A model generated the notes under the pieces. The model had not been told where the DNA came from and made no database searches. It worked only from the letters and a program-made list of their open reading frames with translations. Positions 37,286 through 49,472 of a stretch of DNA of 64,000 bases are shown piece after piece (positions within the stretch are counted from its first letter, which is position 1; every line of letters starts with the position of its first letter). This stretch comes from Lojkania enalia. Lineage: Eukaryota; Ascomycota; Dothideomycetes; Pleosporales. The translations under genes were made by a program, and so were the position numbers. Location: the NCBI GenBank assembly GCA_010094045.1, contig ML986597.1, forward strand, positions 199,281 to 263,280. Direction: 5' to 3'.

Positions 37286-40200
37286 TAATAACTATCTAAC
37301 GTTAAGAGAATAGGAACTATTTAAAGATATCTACTATATTATAAAATTAAGTTATAATAACCTAAAGGCTGTAAGCCCTGGAAGAAACTATAGTATAAAA
37401 AGTATAAGAATAGAAGACCCGTATTATATAGATATAATATAAGCTAGCTACAGCTAGAGCCGACCTAGCTAAAGCTAAATAATAAGTATAAACTAAGATA
37501 GCTTTACTAAGAAAGTTTAATAGTAAGAAAGAATATATTAACCCTTTTCTTATATTAATAGAGCTGTACTTTAGGTTTAACAGTATAATCTTCTTCCTAG
37601 ATAAGGATAAGATCTTAGCTATAATAATAAATATAGAAGAGATACTACTAGTATAAACCGAACTATTTATAGCCGATTAGCTGGAGAATAGAGGTAATAT
37701 AAAGAAGACGAGAGAATCCACGGATAAGCTCTTTAAGAGCTGGAAAGGATTTAAAGATAAGGTCCGAAATATCTTTAGAGAAGTAAATATAGAATAGGAA
37801 GTATAAAGGAAACTACTAAGGTTAATCTAGACTAAGAGGGTAATAGATTATACTATAGAGTTCTAGAGACTTAATACTAGACTAGAATAGGACGATAGTG
37901 TATTAGTAGGAATCTTCTATAAATGGCTTAAAGATAAGGTTAAGGACGACTTAGCTAGAGAAGAAAGGCTAATAGAACTATCAGAAATAATCGAATTAGT
38001 AGTTAGGATTAACAACCATCAACACGAGCAGGAGATAGAAAAACAATCTTAGCCGCAAGCATTTATACCAACTAAGAAGGAAAGTAAGACGGCGCTATAG
38101 GATAGTAATCTAATAGTTCTAGGAAAAGTCGAAAAGGACAAGGGAAAGAACTACCAACAATTAAAGATAAGCAATCTTAAGAAAGAAAAGCTTAAGAAGG
38201 GAGCGTATCTTCTATATAGATAAAAAGGGTACTATATAAAAGAATATTTAAATAGAAAGAAAGAAGCTAGAATAATAACTGCGTAACCTACTAATAGATG
38301 CTAATAACTAACGTAGTACTAGATATATTATATAGATAATAGATGCAGAATATACCGTTTAGTAAAAAAAGGAAGCAATTATTAGCTACAGCTAAAAAGG
38401 GCAGCGGTAGTTATTAGATATATAGAATACCTACTAGGCGTACCAAGACTTAATAGTATAATAATCCTGGAGAGAATAAAGTAAAAGAAGTACTAGATCT
38501 GTAATAAAATATACTAGGCGAGACTATACCCCTAGAAATATTAGAATATACCGTTCGAAGAAACAACGTTCTGAGATAGCTAGAACGTACTAGAAGTTAT
38601 AGTAAAATTAGTAGGAAAAGTTATAAAGAAAGAAATATTCGAGTATATATAAGAAATATATTAAGGCTACCCTATAAAACTAGTAAAGGGTAAGAAAGAG
38701 AAATATATATTACCCTATAAAAACAGCTGTAAAAAAGATTGGGCCAGCTATTACTAGGATAATTGCTGGATATATAAGGGTATTAAGATAAAGCTAGAAG
38801 TATAGCTAAGAATAGATATATAATTATTACTAAAAATCTTACTATCTTAAAATAAAATAGAAGATTATATAGAAAACGGGTATTATTAGATTTATAGAAG
38901 TATAATTTACCTTAAAACTAAGTGCCTATACTAGCTTAGTAAAATTGTTATAGAAGCTAAGGAGCCGAAAAAAGTAGTTTTAGAGGTAAGGGAGATGTAA
39001 GAAGATATTAGAGGAGGACTTAATATTACAGCTTATAAGATAACAGGAGTAAGTATACTTAAAGAGGAAGAACGTCCTGAGGATAATATATATTTAGAGG
39101 AATATAAAGCTTTAAGCTAGAAATAATATATAGTTAGATGCCGGTACTACTAAAATATATTTAGGGTACTAGGATAGTAAAGATTAGATAAAGATTACCG
39201 ACTAATTAAATAGTAATAGTATTTCTTAGAATAGAAGTATAAGATATATAGTAAACAGGTAAAGGCCGTTTACATCTAAGAACTATAGATAAAATATAGT
39301 ATAGACGAATATCCGCTGTATAGAGAAGAGAAGAAAAAGGTAGAGTTCTTCCTATCTTAGTTAAAAAACTAAATAGCCCCCAAGGTGATAACTATACTAA
39401 GAAACCGGGTAGGAAAGCTGTTAGAAGGGTTACTAGTATAGTACTTTTATATATAGTACTCCGAGTGGAGTTTAATAGAAGGAAGCTTAGAATACTACTT
39501 AATAGTAGAGCTTTAGACACGTTTATATCGGCGCGATGAGTTTATAAAAACAATATAGAGTAGAGGGAAAAAGTAGTACCTTATATAATATACCTAGTAG
39601 ATAATAAGCTAATAGACTATAGTAGAGGAGTTGTACTAATAGAAACTAAAAAGCGAGCGCTTAATGTTATAAGATATACTAATATAAGAAGTATCGATAT
39701 TATAAACCTAGGAAAATTTAATATATTACTAGGTATAAACTAGCTAGCTAAATATAATCCTAGAGTAGATTAGTAGTAAGAGATAGTTTATAGGCTATAA
39801 AGCCGCACTAAGACGGACCGGGTAGTAGAATAATATAAGGTAAGGCGTTTTTCGGGTCTACAGTTAATACAGAGAGTGTTAACAGTTATAATAGCAAGAT
39901 ATCTCAAGAAAATAAAATAGATACCAGGTATTATTATAGTTTAAAAAGTATATAAGAAACTATAGAACGATAGTATACTTTAAGAAATTTAAGAGAATTA
40001 CAGTAAATTTATAGGGCTATATAAAGAAGTAGAGAACGGAGGATTACCTAAGTATAAGGAATACGACTATAAAATTATTATTAAGGATAAAAAGAAACTA
40101 AAACCTAGTCTAATATATAACTTAAATTAAGAATAAAGAGAAGAACTTAGGAAGTATATCTAAAAGAATTTGGTAAGAGGGTATATATAACTAAGTTAAA

Positions 40201-43200
40201 GTAAAATAGCTTCGCTAATACTATTCGTACTAAAAAAGAATAGTAAACTAAGGTTATACGTAAACTATAGACAACTAAATAATATAACTAAAAAAAATAG
40301 ATACCTATTATCTAGGATAATAGAACTTATAAGTTAGTTATAAGAAGCTAAGTAGTTTACAAAGTTTAATATAAGAGAAGGATATTACCGAATTCGGATA
40401 AAAGAGGGCTATAAATAGAAAATAGTATTTAAGATAAGAGAAGGTCTCTTTAAATATCTAGTAATACTATTCGGACTTATAAATATACTAGTAACCCTCT
40501 AAACAGTTATAAATAACATGTTAAGGAAATACTTAGACGTATTTATAATAGTATATTTAGACAATATTCTAGTCTATATAAATAGATTACTAAGAGAGTA
40601 TAAAGAATATATTAGAAAAGTACTAGCGAAACTATAGGAGTATAAGTTACTTATAGCCCTAGAAAAATGCGAGTTTTATAAGACGGGAATAGAGTTTCTA
40701 GGGTTCTAGATATCTAGAAATAGTATTAAGATAGAATAAGAAAAGGTTAAAGTAATACTAGAATAGCTAATATCTACTTTAGTTAAATAAGTCTAATCCT
40801 TTTTAGGCTTCGCGAATTTCTATAGAAAATTTATAAGTAGGTACTCTAGAATAGTAGCACCCTTAATAGAGATTACTAAGAAAGAAAAAAGGTTTAAGTA
40901 GTAGGAAGTACAGCAAAAAGCCTTCGAAGAACTAAAAGCTTGCTTTATCTTAGTATTAATACTAAGAATGCTAGACCTAGAGAAGTAATTTTAAGTAGAA
41001 ACTGATGCTTTAAATAAAGTAATAGGCGCTTACTTAAGTTAGTAAGATAAAGACGGAAAGTAGAGGCTATAAGCCTACTTTTCCAGAAAAATAAAACTAG
41101 AAGAACTTAACTACGACGTATACGATAAGAAACTACTAGTAGTAGTTAAAGTGTTAAGAGAATAGTGAGTATACTTAATAGAAACTAAATACCTATTTAA
41201 AGTCTAGATAGATTATAAAAACCTTATATACTTTATAATAATAAAAAAACTTATAGGAAGATAAATACGATAGGTAGAACGACTAGTAGACTATAATTTT
41301 AAAATAATACACTAGAAAGGGTTAGAAAATATAGCTATAAACATACTAAGTCGTAGAGCCGACTATATAACTAAGGAAAAGTATAAAAGAGATACGATCC
41401 TAAGAAAGGAATTAGATAGATCTCTTATATATAACTACCTATAAGTCGCCTAAATTATAAAACTAACTACGCTAGAGTAAACTTAGTAGTAAAAGCTAAG
41501 AGATATATAGATAGTAGAACAATATCTAATAAGTAGTAAAGAAGTAAAAGTAATTAAAAACGCAACTTAGAAACAACTATATATATACCTATATATATAA
41601 TAGCGGATAATAAAAGAATTCTATAAATTACTAGAATAGGGACATTTAAGAGTAGTAGAAATAGAACGAAAGCTGAGGAAAGGTTTTACCCTTACTAACG
41701 CAAGGAAAGAAGTATATGATATACTCTATAAGTACTTAGAATGCGGGAAGAATAAGGCTACGAGATATAAGCTTTATAAATTCTTATAGCTGTTAGAAGT
41801 ACCTAAAGGACTATAGGAATAGATTATAGTCGATTTTATAACTAAACTACTAGAATCGATAGAGTTAAAGTTAAAAAGAAAATATAATATAATTATAAAT
41901 ATAGTAAATTAGCTAGTAAAATATACGCATTTTAAACTAGTATTTAAGAAAATAATAGTACCTAAACTAGCGTATAAGTTATTATATATAGTATTTACGG
42001 AGTATAAAGTTCTAAAGTATATTACCTTAGATAGAGATAAGTTGTTTACATCTAAATACTAGTAAGGATAGATAGAGAAGATAGGAATCTAATAATAGAT
42101 ATCTACTAGTTTCTACCTATAGATAGACGGCTAGATAGAATAAGTTAACTAGAATCTAAAAACGTATTTAAGAATATATATTAATAAATAATAAGATAAT
42201 TAGGTTAAACTATTACCTATAGTATAAATAGCCTATAATAGAATAACCTAGAGTACTATAGGGACTATACCCTTTAAAGCTAACTACGGATAGAAAGCTA
42301 TTACATATTAGGAATAGAATGAGAAGGAATCTCCAGTTCTAATAGTAGACTAGAAAGCTAAAGAAATAAAGGAAGTCTATAATCAACTTAAAGAAAAGAT
42401 TTAGTTAAGAAACCTTAAAATAGTAGAATAGACTTATAAGTTAAAAATTAAGGGACTAACCTTTAAAGAAGGGGGTAAAGTTTTCCTGTTAATAAAAAAC
42501 TTAAGGACTAAGAAACCTGCGAAAAAGTTGGATTATAAAAGAATAGGACTATTTCTAATTAAAGAATAGGTCGGACCTATAAATTTTAAACTAAAGCTAC
42601 TAAGTAATATAAAAGTACACCTAGTATTTTATAAGTTAAAACTAGAACCAGTACTAGACGATATACTACTATAAGAAACTATTAATATAGAACTAGAATA
42701 AGAATATAAAGTAGAATATATACTAGTAAGAAAGCGGTTTAGACGTTAGTAGAAGTATCTAGTAAAATGGGAAAGATACCTACAGGAGGAAAGTTTATAG
42801 GAACTAGTATAAAACCTAACTAACTATACTACGAAGCTGAAAGAGTTTTACTAGAGGGCTAGAATAATAGGTTGTTAAGTAAAGCCTAGTTAGGAAGTAA
42901 TAGTAGTAGTAATATAGAAGGAGCCTCTTATATAGAACTCGGAGTAATAGTAGAGAATATCTTAGATCTAGTAGACCTCCTCTTCTCTTCCTCTAACTTC
43001 TCTTACTCTTCTATCAACTTTACTTCTTATATCCTAAGATCTAAACTATACTCCTCTAAAGAATAGACGTGTTTCTTAGTATACTTTAGGTAAGAAAGAG
43101 CCGCCTGATAGTAACGCGCAGATTCCTTAAGATAATAAATCTCCTCTTTCTTAGCAGCTATAAAATCCTAATAGGTAGAGGTAGATTTCTTACAGGCCTT

Positions 43201-43681
43201 CGATATATTCGTTAGAAAACGGCGAAGGGTACCCTCAGTTAAAGAAAGATTGTAGGATAGATTCTAAGAAAGGTACTCTCTATATATAAAAGAAAGGGTA
43301 GTATTACTATAGCAGTTATAGTTTATAAACTAATAGTTTAAATAATAGTAAAACGGATCTATTATAATACCCAGGAAAAGAATTAAGTAACTAGTATAAT
43401 AGTTGCAGGCAGAAGTATTTTCGCGTTAAACCTTTAATATAATAGAAAGGAAAAAGGAAGAAGAATAGGGCTATACTCGCGAGCTGAGTAGGACCTACTA
43501 GAATATATAAAGTACTAACCCCAGAATAGGAAAATATAGATATAGTACTATAGTATACCTATATAGAATATGTTAGAAGCTAGAATAAGCTACTAAGAAT
43601 AGTAGAGTACTATACCTAGACGGAATAGGTAAGATAATAGATTAAAAAGCTTCGGGATAAACCTATAAAGGGGGAAGCGGG

Positions 43682-44221
43682 TATTATAAATATAGAATAC
43701 TAAGAGGTACTACCTCTATAGCTAGGGCTTAATTTAATATTAGTTACTGTATAGGTCGACTTAAACGAGAACTAATAAAGTAATAATAGGTAGAAGTATA
43801 TTAGGGACTAGTTATTAAATAGTAAGTAGTAGGACTACGGGAACTAGGGAAATAATTAGTTAGATAATAAAGTATAGTACAACCTATATATATAATAATA
43901 GTAGAAGTATTAGATATAATAGGTTGAACCTAATAGACCTAATAGACCTAATAAATAGAGGTTTAACAGTCTTAGACCTAACTATATAAGATAGAAGATT
44001 TTCTAAGAAGATTAGATTCTGTATAGTTATTCTCGCAGATTTATCTTATTACTCTATTAGACTTCTAAATATACTTATTACATTCGAAGAACCGGCGAAC
44101 CTAATACTCTCTCTTTACTAAAGTTACTACCTCTAACTAATCTAATATAAATAAAGCTCCAGCGCGTATACGACTATAATAGCAGTTATTATATACACCA
44201 GCAGTATATAGGTTAGTAATA
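43682..44221 (+). repeat. 3' LTR of Gypsy D
   Basis: 540-bp direct repeat of the 5' LTR. A polypurine tract lies upstream and TAAAG downstream. Confidence 0.9.
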
Positions 44222-45908
44222 TAAAGTTAAAAGACTACCCTAAAAGAGAAGTATATAACTCTATTATAATAATTATAAATAGACTTATAAAATATACCTA
44301 CTTTATCCCCTATAATAAAGTATTATTAGTAGAATAAATTGTAAACATCTTTCTAAAATAGATTGTAGTATAATATAGAATACTATAAAAGATAATTATA
44401 GACTAAAATACTAAGTTTACTTTAAAATTTTAGTAAATAGTTATAAACTTACTAGGAATTAAATATAAAATATCTATAGTATTTTATTTATAAATAGATA
44501 GATAGATAGAATAAATAAACTAAATAGTAGAGTAATATTTATAGTACTACCTTAACTATAGATAAAATAATTAGATAATACTACTACTAATAGTATAACT
44601 CGCGTATAATAGTACTATATATAGTATAACTAGAGTATTACTATTTATAGTAAACTATAGGTATAAACTAAAAACTTATAATACCCTAATTAAAGTAGTA
44701 TTATAAGTACTATAAATATAGGAATAAGTTAAGACTATTTAACAAACGTAAAATTTACTAAAGAAAGACTTCTAGTTTCTAAAATATATTATAAAGAAAT
44801 ACTATAATAAGAAGTATAAATAACTACCTTATTTTAAAAAGGGAGAAAAAGTTTAGCTGCGGTAACAAAATATTTAAAATAAATAACTAAATAGTAAACT
44901 AGATTATATTAAAATTAGACTATATAAGATTAAGAAACAAATATTACCTATTAACTATTAACTTAAATTACCTATAACTATAAAAATCTACTTAACCTTT
45001 TATATTATAATTATAGAAAAGGTACTCTAGAATACTAAACTAGTAGTATATAACGTAAACGTGTATAGAGAAGACTAGAAATAAGAAGTTAAAAGAATAA
45101 TAAAGTATAGGATATAGAATAGTAAATAATACTATCTAATTAAATAGTTAAAAATAGACAAATATAGGAATTTATAGAATAATATCTAAGAACTAGAAGA
45201 AAACCTTAGCTCTATAGTATTATAAGTATATTATAAAACCTAAACTTATAAAGAAAATCTAGAAATAGAATAGTAGGATTAAATAATATTAGCTATATTA
45301 TAGGAGGTAACTCTACTTTAGAAAGAAGACCTATCTTATAATCTACTTCTTTCTCTTCCTTAAGCTACTCCTATATATATTTATAACCCTCTATCTACCT
45401 ATACTTTACTTATTTATAAATCTTATAAAGATACTAAATCTTTATATAAGCTACTACTATCTTATTAAAAAGTTATTTTAACTTTTCTTAGGCTAGATAA
45501 ATCTTCTCCTCTAGTTTTATAACTTTAGTATTCTACTTTACTACTAGGAAGAATTAGAGATAAATTAGTAGTATAAGAATATAATATATAAGTAATCTAA
45601 ATATTATAATTTGTATTATATAATAAGTATATACTAGTATAAAGGTATTCTAAATAATATAACTTTTTAGGTATCTCTTTCTTATCTACCTTATAAGTTA
45701 ACCTCTTATAAAAATACTAGAAATAAAGTATAATAGTCTTACTTAAATAGTTTATATAATTAGTATAATAGTATTTATCTAGAGTTAAATAATAAAGAGG
45801 AGATATTAGAAATATATATAGTCTTAGCGAAAACAGTATACTAACCCTACTATATACTAGTTTAAAATAGGAAAACTCTTAGGCTAAGAGTTTAGAGGGG
45901 GAAAGTAG

Positions 45909-46242
45909 TATTATAGATACTCTTATAGAAATCCCTATACTAGATCTAATCGAGATTTAGAAACTCTATATAACTAGAAGAATAAAGCTAATATAAGACG
46001 CGTAATACGTTTAGCAGCTTAGTTAACTAAGTAACTAAGTAGAAAGAAATAGTAAGGGAACTAAATTATATTTAACGACCTTATAACTCTAACCTTTATA
46101 GCTCTTTATAGTTAACTTAAATATCCTTCGCATACTCTACTTATATATTTCTATTATAAGTCTATAAGAATAATTCCCCGTAGTATATAATTACTCTTAG
46201 TTATTACTCTATCCTATATCTAGCTAATTAGAGGCTATTATA
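45909..46242 (+). repeat. 3' LTR of Gypsy E
   Basis: About 334 bp, from TATTATAGATAC to GGCTATTATA, preceded by a purine tract. Direct repeat of 30085-30417. Confidence 0.8.
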
Positions 46243-46429
46243 ATAATAGACCTTCTATCTTACAGTACCTACGTTACGTCTTTTTCACTCTAAGTTTTCG
46301 TAAAATAGCCTTATACTAGCCTTAAAACCTTTTTCTAATACTTAGAAGTTATTATTAGTCTTATATCTACTATAATATACAGCTTTATACGAGGTTGCTC
46401 TACTAATTAGTACTTTTAGTAGAAGTAAG
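46243..46429. other. Unassigned fragment between Gypsy E and P2
   Basis: About 190 bp of moderately RIPed sequence. It probably belongs to an older repeat that was the target of both Gypsy E and P2. No coding signal recognised. Confidence 0.35.
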
Positions 46430-46431
46430 TA

Positions 46432-48285
46432 ACGTACTTTATAAGCAAGCAGCCTATATAAGTAAGTAGTCTACTCTATTAACTTTTTTAACTTTTATAT
46501 ACGTATAGCTTAATAACTAAGTAATATAATAGCAATTTACAACTTGCGCGATTATTCTATAAAAACCTCTATATCCTTCTAGTATATATAAGAATTATAT
46601 CTAGTTTTACTACAGCAGTTATAGTACGCTTTATACTATCCGCTTATACCTAATTACACCCTAAATTAGCGTATTATAGCCCGAGTTTCCTTCTTATCAT
46701 CTTTTTTAGTAATAATTATCTCTTCTTATACTTTTATTAGAGTCCCTTATACTTAAATCTACCTTTTTTTCTACTATTTCTATTTTATTACTACTTTATT
46801 CGCTTCTTAAAAGCTAACGATTTTATTATATATTAACCTAATCTGATATATTACTTTTATAGAGCCTTTCTTAAGCTAATTTAGCTTCTTAATAATAGAA
46901 GCTAGTAAAGAACTTATATCTCTTTAAATCCGATTATAAATTAATATTAATTAAGCTTCTAGCTCGCGCGTATTACTTAGTATTTTTACTTTTTATAAGG
47001 TATTATCTTATACTAGTAGTATTAGCATATAAAACTTTATATTAAGCTTTAAAAGTACTACTTCTAAATTAAACAGGATTAGATCAGCTCCTTAAAAACT
47101 TATATAGATATTATCCTTTATAATTAATATATTAAAAGCAGCTTTAAAAGCTAGAAAGAACTTAAGTTTTATAATATAGTTAATATAATTACGTGCTAAA
47201 ACTAAGATCTAATTTCTATATATATACTTTAATAGTAAAAAGTAGCTTATATCTAGTAGCTATAATAGGTATAATAAATAAGCTAGTATATAAAGTAGAA
47301 TAATATCCTATTCCTTATAGAGTTTCTAGAAATTAAGCGAGTTATAACTATTATAACTATTAAAGATTAGTAGTTAATACGCGTCTATTATATAATCTCT
47401 TATATACTTATAAAAATACTTTAACTACTTAATATTAAGTTTATTTATTATTTAGCTATTCTTATTAACTATAATAGCTTAGTTTTTAGGTATATTATCG
47501 CCTTCGTACTAGGTAGAGAGATAGTAGTAACTAGTAATAATAATAAAGAGTAGGAACGTTTAGCTAGTAGTATTAATCCTCTAAATTACTAAAGTCTATT
47601 TATAATTACTTAATTAAATTGCTTTTAGTTAATTATATCTCTCTATACCTATAATAACTAGTTATAATAAAATAACGCCTATTTAAAAGCTAGATTTATT
47701 AAAGTTATATATATCCTTATCTATAATATTATACTTTTCTTTAATATACTATATAAGCTTAAACTAGCCTTTAATTACTTTAAGATTTTTATATAAAGTT
47801 CTCTAGCAATTATAAAGCTAATTTAAGTATATTTTAAGTTTAGGAGTATATTTAATAAAGTTCCTAAACTAATATATACTAATCTAGCCTATACTATACT
47901 TAATAAGTAAGCTATTAGTTATATCTTATATAGCAGCTAAAGTAGGTGCAAATCCTTATAAATTTAGGTTAAGTATATATTAGATAATAACCTCCTCTTT
48001 AGATTTTGTTAGTCTCTTTAAGTTAGGCTTATAATTATACTATAAGTAGATTCTAGTATATTATTAATATATAGTTGTTTAAATTATATTAAATATTAAA
48101 GTAGTATATCTTTTACTATTTATTTAGCCTCTTTTTGTAGCTAAGAGGGCTAAGTTTACTTAATTCTCGTTTTAGGCTATATTCTTATTATTTTGTCGTT
48201 GCATTGTTGTTGAAAGCTTAGGTGTCGCGTTTTGGTGATGGGGTGGACCGCTCGCTTGTATGGGCCGCTCGCTTGTAAGGTAGGT
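46432..48285 (-). mobile_element. Fot1/pogo-like DNA transposon P2 (complete, half-RIPed)
   Basis: 1854 bp flanked by TA (46430-46431 and 48286-48287). It is the same family as P1 but inverted. The transposase relic runs on the minus strand from about 47990 to 46620, with stops throughout. The 5' outer terminal repeat (48150-48285) is GC-balanced and nearly identical to P1's outer end. The inner terminal repeat (46432-46485) is the same sequence with about fourteen C-to-T or G-to-A changes. Each end holds two AAGCGAG-type boxes 17 bp apart. Confidence 0.9.
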
Positions 48286-48287
48286 TA

Positions 48288-49472
48288 CCGATCCTGGCTA
48301 GTGCGTAATTTATTGTGGCGACGTTTCGAACACGTGGCTGTGCAGCGCCGCTGGGGGGCATCTAAAACCCGGCTTCGGATTGGGAGCGCTTGTTTAAAGT
48401 CAACGAACGCGTCCGCTATCGAAACCGCGAACCCGCAATCAGCTTCTAATACAGCCGTTGTACGACTTCGAGATGTGGTCTAACGCACCACTACATTTAC
48501 TTCGGTGGCTTCCGCAACATCTATTACGTCGCCCTCAAGCCCTGCAGACCCACAGTTGATCCCTTCACTAACCGCACAAACCCGGCTCAAGCCCTGCCAT
48601 ACCCTTATACTTCCGAGCACATCATGACCGAGACAGATACTAAGCGGCAGCTAGATGGCTCGAATAGAGTGGGTGGGCGTCAACATTGCGTGATAAGTTA
48701 GGGAATACCAAGGTCGAAGCCTCCGCTCCGGCAAGCGGATTGAGTGTCACTGGAAGAAAGCCAAAGTTGCAAGTATATATAAAGGTGGAAAGATGCTGCA
48801 TATATTGGTGATACAGCTGTCGTACGCTGTCGCACTGTATACAATAAACGGCTCCTTGTATGGAGCACTGCAATCATTAGCGCCGTAAAGAGGTGGTCAT
48901 ATTTGACTGGTACGGCCTGCAAGGAGCTTAGGTTGTAAAAAGCCCTGTTGCGAAGTTGGGCACATAATGCAGATGGACATGTGAATAGCATAAATTTTCA
49001 GGGTGAGCGGGGTTGCTACCTAACACTTCTACTTTGATGCAGTGCAAGTTGGGTTTCTCAGGCGTTCATATTTGTGTGGACGAGCTCCGAAGAAGCTCAG
49101 TTTGAAGCGGGGTGCGGCTGACCGCACAGCTACAGTAGCATGGCGCGAGAATATGTTGGCGTCGCGAGAGGCTAGGCAAGTGAGAGATTTGTCGCACTCA
49201 TTTCTCACCCGACATCTCAAACTTTATTATAGACCTTGTACGACTTGAAGCTGAGTCCTAAGGTTTTCCAAGTCGCTCACATACTAAGGTTTGCCAAAGT
49301 CGCTTCACATGCTAAGATATGTGTAACAGGAATAGAAAAGAAGCCAGTTGTGGCGGGATATAGAGCTAGGGATCTCTGTCAGAGAACCCTTCACAGAGCC
49401 GCCCTACCAGGCTGCGTTATTCACTCATACTAGATTACAGTCTTTACGGACTCTACAAATCCATTCTCAACG
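48288..49472. other. Non-RIPed, GC-balanced region upstream of HET gene
   Basis: Nearly 1.2 kb of unique-looking sequence without a gene I can support. Short frames exist on both strands (for example 48640-48991 minus, 49042-49248 plus), but none has family motifs, and the one across 48232-48483 is partly transposon terminus. A TATATAAA lies at 48774. An imperfect 27-bp tandem repeat lies at 49259-49312. The stretch may hold the HET promoter and remains of lost genes. Confidence 0.5.
49259..49321. repeat. Imperfect tandem repeat upstream of HET gene
   Basis: Two units of 26-28 bp (TAAGGTTTTCCAAGTCGCTC... and TAAGGTTTGCCAAAGTCGCT..., each followed by CACAT) and the start of a third (TAAGATATG). 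They lie about 150-210 bp before the HET start codon, where promoter elements would be expected. Confidence 0.55.

Larger units (their letters stand above)
36746..44221 (+). mobile_element. Gypsy family 2 element D (complete, RIPed)
   Basis: A complete 7476-bp element with 540-bp LTRs flanked by TAAAG (36741-36745 and 44222-44226), inserted in the integrase of Gypsy E. Gag spans about 37430-38300 with a degraded CCHC knuckle near 38215. Reverse transcriptase is at 40190-40790 (YLDN near 40553), RNase H near 41000 (ETDALNK), then integrase to about 42330. A chromodomain lies at about 42715-42800 (KYLVKWERYLQEE). The region 42880-43670 is mostly non-coding and ends in a purine tract (AAAGGGGGAAGCGGG). 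The family 2 fragment at 2176-2972 comes from a sibling. No intact frame. Confidence 0.9.
30085..46242 (+). mobile_element. Gypsy family 3 element E, with two nested insertions
   Basis: LTRs of about 333 bp (30085-30417 and 45909-46242) bound an element of about 6.8 kb once P3 (33826-35697) and Gypsy D (36746-44221) are removed. A gag zinc knuckle lies at about 31484-31528, with two Cys kept and the others turned to Tyr. Reverse transcriptase is at about 33100-33800 (motif now YLNN) and continues into RNase H after P3 at 35700. Integrase is split by Gypsy D at 36745/44227. A chromodomain is at about 45050-45190 (YYLIK and ELEENL). A purine tract (GAGGGGGAAAGTAG) precedes the 3' LTR. Target duplication not resolved. 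Heavily RIPed. Confidence 0.85.

Noticed and set aside
48300..48360. tRNA B-box-like word near TTTCGAACACG
   Set aside because: No matching A box or acceptor stem around it.
48232..48483. An 83-codon plus-strand frame at the island 2 edge
   Set aside because: Its first half is the terminal repeat of transposon P2, and the second half has no family motif; it is a chance frame.
48640..48991. Overlapping minus-strand frames (77 and 97 codons) before the HET gene
   Set aside because: No recognisable domain, low-complexity composition and no conserved start context. Kept only as part of the unassigned region.
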